NCBI GenBank assembly: GCA_014654415.1
Contig: JACWDC010000005.1
Location: 1 to 64,000, forward strand
Direction of reading: 5' to 3'
Source: Pelagibacterales bacterium SAG-MED05
GTDB taxonomy: Bacteria; Pseudomonadota; Alphaproteobacteria; Pelagibacterales; Pelagibacteraceae
Length of the DNA stretch: 64,000 nt
Below are positions 21,153 through 31,140 of the stretch, in pieces. Within the stretch, counting starts at the first letter, position 1; each line of letters begins with the position of its first letter. The translations under genes were made by a program, and so were the position numbers. Under the pieces are notes generated by a model. The model ran no database searches and had not been told where the DNA came from. It saw only the letters and a program-made list of their open reading frames with translations.

Positions 21153-22085
21153 ATGAAAATTTTATCTGGAACTAGCAACCTTAAGTTAAGCAAGGATATT
21201 GCTAAAAAATTAAAATTAAAGTTAGTTAATACTAACATTAAAAGATTTGCTGATGGTGAAATCTATATAGAGGTGAATGAGAATATTAGAGGTAATAGTG
21301 TTTTTGTAATTCAATCTACATCTAATCCAGCGAATGATAATTTAATGGAACTTCTTCTTGTAGTTGACGCATTAAGGAGATCTTCTGCAAAAAATATTAC
21401 TGCTGTTATCCCATATTTTGGTTATGCAAGGCAAGACAGAAAAGTTGCTCCGAGAACATCTATCTCTGCAAAAGTGGTTGCTAATCTAATTACAAACGCT
21501 GGTGCAAGTAGAGTTGTTACGGTAGATTTGCATGCAGGACAAATTCAAGGATTTTTTGATATGCCAGTAGACAACTTGTTTACCACTCCTCTCTTTGCAA
21601 AACATATTAAAAAAAAACTTAATAACAAAAAATTAATTTGTGTTTCACCTGATGTTGGTGGAGTTCAAAGGACAAGAGCTTTGGCCACAAGAGTAAAAGC
21701 AGATCTTGCAATTATTGATAAAAGAAGACCTGCGCCGGGAAAATCTCAAGTCATGAATATTATTGGAAATGTAAAAAACAAAACATGTATTATTGTTGAT
21801 GACATTATTGATAGCGGTGGAACTATTATAAATGCAGTTGATGCTTTAAAGAAAAATGGCGCTAATGAAGTTTATGTTTTTATTACACATGCCGTTTTAA
21901 GTGGAGATGCTGCAAAAAAAATTAAAAATTCTAAAATAAAAAAACTTATAATCACCGATACAATTGACAACTCTCAAAAAATTAAAAATAACAATAAAAT
22001 AGAGGTCTTATCCATATCTTCTCTAATGTCAGAGGCTATTAAAAGAATAGCTAATTCTAATTCGGTGTCAGATTTATTCAATTAA
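21153..22085 (+). CDS. prs: Ribose-phosphate pyrophosphokinase
   Basis: RRSSAKNITAVIPYFGYARQDRK, IVDDIIDSGGTI. Confidence 0.98.
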   Translation: MKILSGTSNLKLSKDIAKKLKLKLVNTNIKRFADGEIYIEVNENIRGNSVFVIQSTSNPANDNLMELLLVVDALRRSSAKNITAVIPYFGYARQDRKVAPRTSISAKVVANLITNAGASRVVTVDLHAGQIQGFFDMPVDNLFTTPLFAKHIKKKLNNKKLICVSPDVGGVQRTRALATRVKADLAIIDKRRPAPGKSQVMNIIGNVKNKTCIIVDDIIDSGGTIINAVDALKKNGANEVYVFITHAVLSGDAAKKIKNSKIKKLIITDTIDNSQKIKNNNKIEVLSISSLMSEAIKRIANSNSVSDLFN

Positions 22086-22138
22086 TACTTGTTTTATGAA
22101 ATAAGTTGAGTTATATAGCCTCTCCAACAAAAAATTAA

Positions 22139-22894
22139 ATGAGCAACTTAAAAGCAATAAAAAGAGAGAATACTTCATCTAGCTCAACTAATAAATTGAG
22201 AGCAACTGGATTTATTCCCGCAATTTTGTATGGGGGAAAAGCTCCTAATCAAAAAATTTCTATTGAAAAAAAATCTGTAAGAGACATCATTAAATCTGAC
22301 AATTTTTTATCTAAAGTTTTAGAACTTGATGTTGAGGGAAAAAAAGAAAAAGTTTTACCTCGAGATGTTGCTTATCATGTGGTTTCGGAAGAACCTATTC
22401 ATATTGATTTTATGAGAATAGTGTCTGGTAAAAAAATTGTTTTAGAAATACCAGTTAAATTCATTAATCATCCAGACTCTCCAGGATTAAAAAGAGGTGG
22501 AGTCCTAAACATAGTTAGGAGAACAGTGGAGTTAAAATGCCCAGCAGAAAGTATACCTGATGACATCACTATAGATTTGGCAGGTACTGACATTGGAACG
22601 AGCTTAAAAATATCTTCAGTAAAATTGGGAGATAATATAATACCTACAATAACTGACAGAGATTTCGTAATTGCAACGGTTGCGGCACCAACAATAATCA
22701 AAGAACCTGAAAAACCTGCTGAAGGCGAAGCTGTTGAAGGTGCAGAAGGAGAAGCTCCTGCCGAAGGAGAAGAAGCAGTAGCTAAAGATGGAGAGTCAGT
22801 CAAAAAAGATGAAAAAGGAAAAGAGGCAGCTGCTGGTGATAAAAAGCCCGCTGAAAAAAAAGCGACTGAAAAGAAGCCTGCTGAAAAAAAATAA
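22139..22894 (+). CDS. rplY: 50S ribosomal protein L25 (Ctc form) with Ala/Glu then Ala/Lys-rich tail
   Basis: L25 domain, VRRTVELKCPAESIPDDITIDL; low-complexity C-terminus; followed by pth. Confidence 0.93.
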   Translation: MSNLKAIKRENTSSSSTNKLRATGFIPAILYGGKAPNQKISIEKKSVRDIIKSDNFLSKVLELDVEGKKEKVLPRDVAYHVVSEEPIHIDFMRIVSGKKIVLEIPVKFINHPDSPGLKRGGVLNIVRRTVELKCPAESIPDDITIDLAGTDIGTSLKISSVKLGDNIIPTITDRDFVIATVAAPTIIKEPEKPAEGEAVEGAEGEAPAEGEEAVAKDGESVKKDEKGKEAAAGDKKPAEKKATEKKPAEKK

Positions 22895-22899
22895 TTAAT

Positions 22900-23472
22900 A
22901 TGCTTTTACTTGTCGGATTGGGAAATCCTGGTTCTAATAGTGTTAATAACAGACATAATATCGGTTTTAAAATTATTGATGCAGTCAATGCACATTTTAA
23001 GCTATCAAAACAAAAACCAAAATTCAAAGGATTGCTAACAACGGGAAATATAGAGTCTAAAAAAATTTATGCTATTAAACCTTTAACTTTTATGAATAAT
23101 TCAGGAACAGCAATTAAGGAATTAATTGACTACTTTAAAATTGATGCAAAAAATGTTTTTGTTTTTCATGATGACATGGATATTGATTTTGGAAAGATTA
23201 AAGTAAAATTCGGGGGTAGCAGCGCTGGTCATAATGGAATCGATTCAATTGATAAGTTTATCGGAAAAGATTATTCAAGAGTTAGAATTGGAATAGGTCA
23301 TCCTAAACAGAAAAATAAAGTTAACAATCATGTTTTAGAAGATTTTAAGGAAGATGAAGAGGAAAAAATTAAAGAAATTGCAGAAAATATTGTGAAATTA
23401 ATACCTACCCTTATTGAAAAAAAAATAGATTTATTCTCAAGCAAAGTTAATCAAAATCTTAATGGGATTTAA
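22900..23472 (+). CDS. pth: Peptidyl-tRNA hydrolase
   Basis: LLVGLGNPGSNSVNNRHNIGF, HDDMDIDFGKIKVKFGGSSAGHNGI. Confidence 0.97.
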   Translation: MLLLVGLGNPGSNSVNNRHNIGFKIIDAVNAHFKLSKQKPKFKGLLTTGNIESKKIYAIKPLTFMNNSGTAIKELIDYFKIDAKNVFVFHDDMDIDFGKIKVKFGGSSAGHNGIDSIDKFIGKDYSRVRIGIGHPKQKNKVNNHVLEDFKEDEEEKIKEIAENIVKLIPTLIEKKIDLFSSKVNQNLNGI

Positions 23473-24532
23473 ATGTGGAATTGTTGGACTTCCTAACGTT
23501 GGAAAATCAACTCTATTCAATGCGCTAACAGCCTCAAAAAATGCAGAGGCTGCAAATTTTCCTTTTTGCACAATTGATCCTAATATTGGCGTAGTAGATG
23601 TAGTTGATGAAAGATTGGACTTCTTATCAAAGTTATCTAAATCTAAAAAAAAAATTTATACTAATATCACCTTCGTCGATATAGCTGGATTAGTAAAAGG
23701 AGCATCGAAAGGAGAAGGTCTGGGTAATAAATTTCTTTCTCACATAAGAGAAGTAGATGCCATTATACACTTAGTGAGGTGTTTTGAGTCAGATAAGATT
23801 ACTCATGTAAATTCAAAAATAGATCCTGTGAACGATTTAGAAACAATAAAAACAGAAATCATGCTTTCTGACATCGATATTATTCAAAAAAAATTAGAGA
23901 AAGGTAAAAAAAAACTCCTTAATGAAAAAGAAATAGAAGTGTTAGAAAAAAAACTAGACCAGTTAAATCAAAATAAAGACTTAACCACTAATCATGAAGA
24001 TGATAATAAATTTTTGTCTACTGTTGGTTTATTAAGCATAAAACCTAAAATAATTGTTTGTAATGTTGATGAAGAAAGCCTAACAAAAGGAAATAAATTT
24101 ACGGAAAACATCAAATCTAGATATCCTAATGAAAAAATTGTGAAAATTTGTGCAGATATAGAAGATCAAATTATGGGTTTAGATAAAAATGAGAAAGAAA
24201 CATTCATGAAGGAAATTGGATTAAATAAAACTGGTCTTAATCAATTAATAAGAGAAGGTTATGATCTTTTAAGATTAGATACCTTTTTTACCTCAGGTCC
24301 AGAAGAAAGTAGAGCTTGGACTGTTAAAAAAAATACATTAGCACCTAAAGCAGCGAGCGTAATTCATACTGATTTTGAAAAAAATTTTATACGAGCAGAA
24401 GCTGTATCTTGTGAAGATTTTATAAAATTTGGTAGCGCAGAAAAGTGTAAAGAAAATGGAAAGTTAAGAATAGAAGGTAAAGACTATATTGTTAAAGATG
24501 GAGATGTTTTATATTTCAGAGTCAACCCTTGA
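23462..24532 (+). CDS. ychF: Redox-regulated ATPase YchF (Obg-like)
   Basis: GIVGLPNVGKSTLFNALT, NFPFCTIDPNIGVV, C-terminal TGS domain. Confidence 0.97.
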   Translation: MGFKCGIVGLPNVGKSTLFNALTASKNAEAANFPFCTIDPNIGVVDVVDERLDFLSKLSKSKKKIYTNITFVDIAGLVKGASKGEGLGNKFLSHIREVDAIIHLVRCFESDKITHVNSKIDPVNDLETIKTEIMLSDIDIIQKKLEKGKKKLLNEKEIEVLEKKLDQLNQNKDLTTNHEDDNKFLSTVGLLSIKPKIIVCNVDEESLTKGNKFTENIKSRYPNEKIVKICADIEDQIMGLDKNEKETFMKEIGLNKTGLNQLIREGYDLLRLDTFFTSGPEESRAWTVKKNTLAPKAASVIHTDFEKNFIRAEAVSCEDFIKFGSAEKCKENGKLRIEGKDYIVKDGDVLYFRVNP

Positions 24533-25294
24533 CCAAATCTTCTTCATACTTAAATAAACTAAAATAGTTAGGAGTAACAAATATATTATAACTTTAAATC
24601 CAACTCTATGTCTCTCTTCTAATTCTGGTTCTGCTGCCCACGCTAAGAAAGTAGTTACATCTTTCGCCATTTGATCCATGGTAGCCTCTGTGCCGTCAGA
24701 ATACTCTACAATGCCTTCGGCTAACGGTGAGGCCATTTTTATTTTTTGACCAATCATGTATTTATTATAATAAACACCATCATCTAACTTCATGCCTGCA
24801 GGTGGTTCCTCGTATCCCATTAAAACTGAATACATGTAATCAGCTCCACCAGGTCTAGCTTTAACTAAAACTGACATATCAGGTGGGTAAGCTCCTCCGT
24901 TAGCTGCTGTTGATGCCTCAACATTTGGATATGGGCTCTTAAATTTATCTGATGGTTTACCTGTCCTTGTAAACATCTCTCCTTGACTATCTGGGCCATC
25001 TTCAATTTCAACACTAGCTGCAATTGCTTTTACTTCTTCCTCAGTAAACTCTGGACCTCCGGGCTCACCTAAATTTCTATAGCTCAAATATTGCATCGAA
25101 TGGCAAGATGCACACACTTCTTTGTAAACTTGAAAACCTCTTTGTAATGAAGCTCTGTCAAATTTACCGGTTAATTCTTTAAAGCTCCAATTAACTTTTA
25201 TTGGGTCAATAGATTCCGCACTGAATAAAGGGTTGATAAAGATTAGTGTTGATAAAATTACAAGAATTAATCTTTTAGAGTTAAATCTTATCAT
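24509..25294 (-). CDS. petC: Ubiquinol-cytochrome c reductase cytochrome c1
   Basis: Heme motif [15 protein letters not shown], Met ligand region KMASPL, C-terminal TM anchor. Confidence 0.95.
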   Translation of the reverse strand: MIRFNSKRLILVILSTLIFINPLFSAESIDPIKVNWSFKELTGKFDRASLQRGFQVYKEVCASCHSMQYLSYRNLGEPGGPEFTEEEVKAIAASVEIEDGPDSQGEMFTRTGKPSDKFKSPYPNVEASTAANGGAYPPDMSVLVKARPGGADYMYSVLMGYEEPPAGMKLDDGVYYNKYMIGQKIKMASPLAEGIVEYSDGTEATMDQMAKDVTTFLAWAAEPELEERHRVGFKVIIYLLLLTILVYLSMKKIWSRVDSEI

Positions 25295-26540
25295 AATCCT
25301 TCTTGGCTAAAGCTGGGTCTCCGCCGCTTGATAAAACGGGTTCAGATATACTCATAGGTACTGGATCAGTTTTTTCAAATAAGCCTAAAACTGGTAAAAC
25401 GACTATAAAATGTAAAAAATAATAAATAGTTCCAATTCTTGCTAAAGCTAAATAAATACCCTCTGCAGGCATTGCTCCCATATATCCTAGCAATAAAACA
25501 TCTATGACAAATATCCAATAAAAATATCTATACATAGGTCTAAACACTGCAGACCTAACTTTCGAAGTGTCTAACCAGGGAAGAATAAAAAGAATAAATA
25601 TTGATCCAAACATTAAAATAACTCCACCTAATTTATCTGGAACAGATCTTAATATTGCATAAAAAGGCAATAAGTACCATTCAGGAACAATATGAGCTGG
25701 AGTAACTAATGGATTTGCTGGAATATAATTGTCCGAGTGACCTAATACATTTGGTGAAAAGAATACAAATCCAGAAAAAATAATCATGAATAACAATAAA
25801 GCAAAAGCATCTTTGATAGTGATGTAAGGATGAAAAGGTACAGTATCTTTAGAAGGTTTTTTTAAATCTATTCCGATAGGATTATTGTTACCTGGAACGT
25901 GTAATGCCCAGATATGTAAAATTACTAATCCTGAAATCAAAAAAGGAAATAAGTAATGCAAACTAAAAAATCTATTTAAGGTAGGGTTGTCAACTGAATA
26001 AGCCCCCCATAGCCATGTGGTAATGCTTTCTCCAATTAAAGGTATCGCACTAAATAGGCTTGTTATTACAGTAGCTCCCCAAAAGCTCATTTGACCCCAA
26101 GGTAAAACATACCCCATAAATGCCGTTGCCATCATTAATAAATAAATTAATAAACCGATTATCCAAATGACTTCTCTTGGTGATTTGTAAGAGCCATAGA
26201 ATAGAGATCTAAAAATATGAATGTAGACTGCTAAAAAAAACATAGACGCACCATTACTATGAATATATCTGATCAACCAACCAAAGTTTACATTTCTCAT
26301 AATATGTTCGACGCTTGCAAATGCTAGATCGGCATGGGCAACATAATGCATCGCTAAAACAATTCCTGTTATGATTTGAGTCATCAAACAAAAAGTTAAT
26401 ATTCCACCAAAGGTCCACCAATAGTTTAAATTTTTTGGAGTAGGATAATCCGTTAAATGGGACCCTAGAGTTAATAATGGCAAACGGTCGTTAAACCACT
26501 TTCCAGCTTTTGATTTTGGTGTATATTCCTGATCGCTCAT
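25281..26540 (-). CDS. petB: Cytochrome b of the bc1 complex
   Basis: [42 protein letters not shown]. Confidence 0.98.
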   Translation of the reverse strand: MSDQEYTPKSKAGKWFNDRLPLLTLGSHLTDYPTPKNLNYWWTFGGILTFCLMTQIITGIVLAMHYVAHADLAFASVEHIMRNVNFGWLIRYIHSNGASMFFLAVYIHIFRSLFYGSYKSPREVIWIIGLLIYLLMMATAFMGYVLPWGQMSFWGATVITSLFSAIPLIGESITTWLWGAYSVDNPTLNRFFSLHYLFPFLISGLVILHIWALHVPGNNNPIGIDLKKPSKDTVPFHPYITIKDAFALLLFMIIFSGFVFFSPNVLGHSDNYIPANPLVTPAHIVPEWYLLPFYAILRSVPDKLGGVILMFGSIFILFILPWLDTSKVRSAVFRPMYRYFYWIFVIDVLLLGYMGAMPAEGIYLALARIGTIYYFLHFIVVLPVLGLFEKTDPVPMSISEPVLSSGGDPALAKKDYDKI

Positions 26541-26549
26541 AAAAATTTA

Positions 26550-27071
26550 TTATCCAATTTTAATTGTATTATTGTCTACGAATTCAAATTTCGGTATCTC
26601 CATGTTTGTGGGCGCTGGTCCTTTTCTAATTCTTCCAGACAAATCATAATGAGAGCCATGACATGGACAAAACCAACCTTTATAATCCCCTTTATCTTTT
26701 AAAGGCACACAACCAAGATGCGTGCAAACGCCTAACATTACTAACCACTCATCTTTACCTTTTTTAACTCTATCCTCATCTTTTTGCGGGTCAGGCAAAT
26801 CTTTTAAGCTAACTGATCTTGCTTCGGATATTTCTTCTTGTGTTCTTCTTTTTAGAAAAACAGGTTTTCCTCTCCATAACACTGTAATTGACTTACCTGG
26901 TTCAATTTGACTTATATCAACCTCGGTTGTTGCTAGTGCTTGTTGAGCTTTATCTGGATTCATTTGGTGTACCAAAGGCCACACTACTGCTCCTAAACCA
27001 ACTGCTCCAACGGTATAGCTAGCTGTAAATAAAAAATCTCTTCGATTTACTTTTTTTTCTTCTTTGCTCAT
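26550..27071 (-). CDS. petA: Ubiquinol-cytochrome c reductase Rieske iron-sulfur subunit
   Basis: Rieske motifs CTHLGCVPL and CPCHGSHYD; N-terminal TM/Tat-like segment. Confidence 0.97.
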   Translation of the reverse strand: MSKEEKKVNRRDFLFTASYTVGAVGLGAVVWPLVHQMNPDKAQQALATTEVDISQIEPGKSITVLWRGKPVFLKRRTQEEISEARSVSLKDLPDPQKDEDRVKKGKDEWLVMLGVCTHLGCVPLKDKGDYKGWFCPCHGSHYDLSGRIRKGPAPTNMEIPKFEFVDNNTIKIG

Positions 27072-27172
27072 TTATTATGTATGTGTTTATAATGTAACTA
27101 ATAAATAAATCTAAATTTTAATATTTACTAGGGTCAGAATGACACATAAATTAAGTAAAATAAGCAAAAGTA

Positions 27173-27622
27173 ATGCACATAGCTCTATATAAGCCTGACA
27201 TACCTCAAAACACTGCCGCAGTAATAAGATTAAGCTCATGTTTAGGCCTAAAGCTACATATTGTGGAACCTTGTGGTTTTAGCTTAGAAGACCCAAGATT
27301 TAAAAGAGTTGTTATGGATTATATTGGTTTAAGCAAAATTTTTCGATATGCAGACTATGATATATTTTTAAAAAAAAACTCAAAATCTAGAATTATTCTA
27401 ATGACAACAAAAGCGAAAAAATCATATCTTAAATTTAAATTCAAAAGTAGCGATATGCTTTTGTTTGGAAGAGAAAGTGCAGGAGTTCCAAAGCTTTTAC
27501 ATCAAAAAATAAAAAATAAATTAAAAGTTCCTATTAGTAAAAAAACCCGGTCTCTTAATGTGGCTATGACAGTTGCAATAGTAGCTTCGGAAGCTTTAAG
27601 ACAAAATAATTTTTTAGAATAA
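27173..27622 (+). CDS. trmL: tRNA (cytidine(34)-2'-O)-methyltransferase
   Basis: SPOUT motifs: IALYKPDIPQNTAAVIRLSSCLG, LLFGRESAGVP, RSLNVAMTVAIVASEALRQ. Confidence 0.93.
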   Translation: MHIALYKPDIPQNTAAVIRLSSCLGLKLHIVEPCGFSLEDPRFKRVVMDYIGLSKIFRYADYDIFLKKNSKSRIILMTTKAKKSYLKFKFKSSDMLLFGRESAGVPKLLHQKIKNKLKVPISKKTRSLNVAMTVAIVASEALRQNNFLE

Positions 27623-28446
27623 TGATTAATTCTGATTTAAGAAAAAAAATGGCAGATAGTTGGTTTTCTTATTTACAAAGCCAAATTTGTAAAGAATTTG
27701 AAATTTTTGAAAAAGGAAAAAAAAAATTTACAAGAAAAGACTGGCATAAAAAAAATAAGAATGAAGGAGGTGGAACATCCTTTTTGCTATCAAAAGGAAA
27801 CGTATTTGAAAAAGTTGGAGTTAACAAGTCAACAGTTTCTGGAATATTCTCAAAAGAATTTAGAGGCAAAATATTAGGAGCAAAAAAATACGGGAAGTAT
27901 TGGGCATCTGGCATATCTGTTGTTGCTCATATGAAAAATCCAAAAATACCTGCCATACACTTTAATACAAGATTCATAGTAACTACTAAAGAATGGTTTG
28001 GAGGTGGAATGGATGTAACCCCTAGTTATAAGGATATAAAAGAGAAGAAGTTAGTGCACAATATGCTAAAAAAAGTATGTGTTAAAAATAAAAAAAATTA
28101 TAAAAGATATAAAAACTGGTGCGATAAATATTTTTATTTACCTCATAGGAAGGAAGTCAGAGGAATTGGTGGAATATTTTTTGATTATGAGACCGGTGAG
28201 TGGAATAATAACTTTAAATTTGTAAGAGAACTTGGATTATCTTTTATAGATATATCTAAAAAAATTATTAAAAGAAAAAATATTTTAAAATGGAATCAAA
28301 AAGACAAGGAAAAACAATTGCTCAAAAGAGGAAGATATGTTGAGTTTAATCTTTTATATGACAGGGGTACAAAATTTGGGTTAAACTCTGGTGGAAATAT
28401 AGACTCTATATTAATGTCACTACCACCAGAAGCAAAATGGAAATAA
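27622..28446 (+). CDS. hemF: Oxygen-dependent coproporphyrinogen oxidase
   Basis: FNTRFIVTTKEWFGGGMDVTP, RGIGGIFFDY, FNLLYDRGTKFGL. Confidence 0.96.
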   Translation: MINSDLRKKMADSWFSYLQSQICKEFEIFEKGKKKFTRKDWHKKNKNEGGGTSFLLSKGNVFEKVGVNKSTVSGIFSKEFRGKILGAKKYGKYWASGISVVAHMKNPKIPAIHFNTRFIVTTKEWFGGGMDVTPSYKDIKEKKLVHNMLKKVCVKNKKNYKRYKNWCDKYFYLPHRKEVRGIGGIFFDYETGEWNNNFKFVRELGLSFIDISKKIIKRKNILKWNQKDKEKQLLKRGRYVEFNLLYDRGTKFGLNSGGNIDSILMSLPPEAKWK

Positions 28447-28449
28447 AAT

Positions 28450-28926
28450 ATGGATAAGGAACCTATCACAGTTATTGGTCTTGAAAATTTAAAGTCTGAA
28501 CTGGAAGATTTAAAAAATATTCAAAGACCTAGAGTAGTAGAAGCTATTGCTGAAGCAAGATCTCATGGTGATTTAAAAGAAAATGCTGAGTACCATGCGG
28601 CTAAAGAACAGCAAGCTTTAATTGAAAGTAGAGTAATTGCAATTAATGATCTGATAGCTAGAGCAAATGTTATTGACGTTACTAAAATTGAGAATGATGG
28701 AAAAGTTATTTTTGGTTCCACAGTAAAAGTTCAAGATTTAGAGTCTAATAAAGAAATAACTTACAAGTTAGTTGGGCAAGATGAAGCTGATATTTCAAAG
28801 AATTTAATATTTTATAAAAGTCCAATAGGAAAAGCTTTAATTGGAAAAAATAAAGATGATATAGCAAACGTAAGTACTCCATCAGGTGAAAGAAATTTTG
28901 AAATAAAAAATGTTAAATATGTTTAA
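28450..28926 (+). CDS. greA: Transcription elongation factor GreA
   Basis: EARSHGDLKENAEYHAAKEQQ; C-terminal SPIGKALIGK. Confidence 0.97.
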   Translation: MDKEPITVIGLENLKSELEDLKNIQRPRVVEAIAEARSHGDLKENAEYHAAKEQQALIESRVIAINDLIARANVIDVTKIENDGKVIFGSTVKVQDLESNKEITYKLVGQDEADISKNLIFYKSPIGKALIGKNKDDIANVSTPSGERNFEIKNVKYV

Positions 28927-30179
28927 TGGTTTTGTTCTTTAATGATCTTTAAAACTCTTTTATCCGAGATTTTAAAATTATTATCAAGCCATTCATTCTC
29001 TATCCGTTTAAGAGCTTTTCCAATTAAAGCCCCCTCTTTCATTCCTTTTTCTTTTAAATAATTCCCATCAAAGGAAAATTTAGGGATATCTATCTTTTTT
29101 ATATTGTGAAGTACATCTAGATAATCTTTTAATTTCATTTTTTTATTACTTGTAAAATGAAGAGCATTGAGTGTTGCCAAATGCATTTTACCAAAAAAAT
29201 AAATATTCTTTTTTAAGTCTTTTAAAAAAAATTCTTTATTATTTTGGATAATTGTAAAGTTTTTAGCGACTAAACTTAGAGCATCTTTTAATTCATTTGA
29301 AACATTATATTTATGTGAAAAATATTCATGATTATTTTTTTCATCTATTAACATTACAGCTAAAAAAGTTTTCTTATCAAAATTTAAATGATCATTGATA
29401 TTTTCTAGTTTGTTAAGTCTTTCCAAATATCTAAATTCAGCAAAAATTAAAGAAAAAATTTCTTTTAATTCCTTATTGTTGTTCAGTTTTAAAAAATTTT
29501 TTGTATTTAAAATCTTAAATAATTCACTTAAAATTCTTTCTTTAGAGATTTTTTTTATTCCATCTAAATTTAATTTAATTGCTTCTATTGTTGTTGGTTC
29601 TACTTTGCTTTCATACTCAAGAGAAAATCTTATAAAACGTATAATTCTTAAGTAATCTTCCTCAATCCTTTTTTGAGGGTCGCCAATGAATTTTATATTA
29701 TGGTTCTTTAAATCTGTTATTCCTAGTTGAGGGTCAAAAATTTTTCCATTTATATCTAAATAAATTGCATTAATAGTAAAATCTCTTCTTTCTGAATCTT
29801 GTTGCCAATTATCAGTATATTCTATTTCAGCATGTCTTCCGTCAGTTTTGATATCTTTTCTTAGCGTAGTCAACTCAAGTTTCAATTTTTTTGAAACAAG
29901 AGTTATGGTTCCATGTTTAATACCGCTCTCAATAATATGGAATTTTGAATCTTCAAATTTTTTTTTAACTTGATCCGTAGTTAAAGTAGTTGCTATATCT
30001 ATGTCGTCTATTTCCTCATTTAATAAATGTTTTCTAACACATCCACCAACAAACATTGCTGTTTTAGATTGATTTGTAAAATCTTCTTGTAATTTTTTAA
30101 AAACAAATTTTAAATCATTATCTTTATAGAAAGGAAAAAAAAATTTTTTAATTTTTTTTATGAAATTAGAGTTAAACAT
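28923..30179 (-). CDS. cca: CCA tRNA nucleotidyltransferase / poly(A) polymerase family
   Basis: AMFVGGCVRKHLL, DDIDIATTL, RDFTINAIYLD. Supplied ORF begins at a GTG (30197) inside the tRNA; ATG at 30179 is the likely start. Confidence 0.9.
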   Translation of the reverse strand: MFNSNFIKKIKKFFFPFYKDNDLKFVFKKLQEDFTNQSKTAMFVGGCVRKHLLNEEIDDIDIATTLTTDQVKKKFEDSKFHIIESGIKHGTITLVSKKLKLELTTLRKDIKTDGRHAEIEYTDNWQQDSERRDFTINAIYLDINGKIFDPQLGITDLKNHNIKFIGDPQKRIEEDYLRIIRFIRFSLEYESKVEPTTIEAIKLNLDGIKKISKERILSELFKILNTKNFLKLNNNKELKEIFSLIFAEFRYLERLNKLENINDHLNFDKKTFLAVMLIDEKNNHEYFSHKYNVSNELKDALSLVAKNFTIIQNNKEFFLKDLKKNIYFFGKMHLATLNALHFTSNKKMKLKDYLDVLHNIKKIDIPKFSFDGNYLKEKGMKEGALIGKALKRIENEWLDNNFKISDKRVLKIIKEQNH

Positions 30180-30185
30180 TTTTTT

Positions 30186-30259
30186 TGGCTGGGGCACTAG
30201 GATTCGAACCTAGGATGGCGGTATCAAAAACCGCTGCCTTACCGCTTGGCTATGCCCCA
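30186..30259 (-). tRNA. tRNA-Gln (anticodon TTG), CCA end encoded
   Basis: Minus strand TGGGGCATAGCCAAGCGGTAAGGCAGCGGTTTTTGATACCGCCATCCTAGGTTCGAATCCTAGTGCCCCAGCCA: acceptor, D, anticodon and T stems pair; discriminator G; CCA encoded. Confidence 0.97.
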
Positions 30260-30294
30260 ATATTAAGTTTTTGATATATCATAAATCTATTAAT

Positions 30295-31134
30295 TTAAAT
30301 AGTTTTTGCAACAGATACCCAATATTTAGGATGCTTCATTTTTATTCTTTTTAAAGCAGCTTTAGCTGTTTTTTCAGTTTTAAATACACCGTAACAAACC
30401 GACCCAGAACCAGTCATTCTAGAAAAGTAGCATCCCCTATTTTGGCTGATTTCTATAATTAACTTCTTAATAATAGGATGTTTATTTTCTACAATTGATT
30501 GAAGGTCATTATTTTTTTCAGTAAGAAAGTTGATATATTTATTTTTATCATTAATTTTAATGAGATTATATTTAGACTTTAAGTGGTATTTCTTTACTTT
30601 AGAATAAACATGCTTGGTAGAAGATCTAATATTTGGATAAACCAATAAAAAATTTAGTTTATATCTTTTTCTAAAAACATTAATTGTTTTAATATTTTTT
30701 AAAAAGCCTTGCTTATAAAAAAACAATTTTAAGTCTGAGCCTATTTTTTTACTTAAAATATGAAGTAAATTTTTGTTGATTTTATTTTTTGTAAAATATT
30801 TAATTAAACATGCGGCATTGCTGGTTCCGCCACCCATTCCAGAAAATACAGGTATTTTCTTACTTACCAAAATTGAATAGTAGTCAGAAATTAGATTTCT
30901 TTCTCTTAATATGTTTAGAGTATCTATAATTGAATTGTTAATCTTGTTAATGTTTTTAGAAAATTTTCCTTTAAATTTTACAATATCTTTTCGATCTTGA
31001 TTTTTTTTTATTTTAATTTGATCAAATAAGTCGATTAAACAAAAATAAGACTCTATTTCGTGTAGCCTGCTTTTTTTTGATTTTCTATTAACATTAAGAG
31101 ATAAATTAATTTTTGAGTAAGATTTTAATTTCAT
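30295..31134 (-). CDS. ispE: 4-diphosphocytidyl-2-C-methyl-D-erythritol kinase
   Basis: GHMP kinase motif KKIPVFSGMGGGTSNAACLI; MTGSGSVCYGVF. Confidence 0.92.
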   Translation of the reverse strand: MKLKSYSKINLSLNVNRKSKKSRLHEIESYFCLIDLFDQIKIKKNQDRKDIVKFKGKFSKNINKINNSIIDTLNILRERNLISDYYSILVSKKIPVFSGMGGGTSNAACLIKYFTKNKINKNLLHILSKKIGSDLKLFFYKQGFLKNIKTINVFRKRYKLNFLLVYPNIRSSTKHVYSKVKKYHLKSKYNLIKINDKNKYINFLTEKNNDLQSIVENKHPIIKKLIIEISQNRGCYFSRMTGSGSVCYGVFKTEKTAKAALKRIKMKHPKYWVSVAKTI

Positions 31135-31140
31135 TTTACA

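Noticed and set aside
22468-22803. 111-aa minus-strand ORF antisense to rplY
   Set aside because: Lies entirely inside a confidently assigned gene; Ser/Ala/Pro-rich translation mirrors the Glu/Ala-rich codons of the L25 tail.
27072-27172. Riboswitch or tRNA in the petA/trmL intergenic region
   Set aside because: No cloverleaf or known riboswitch pattern by eye; only a short dyad.
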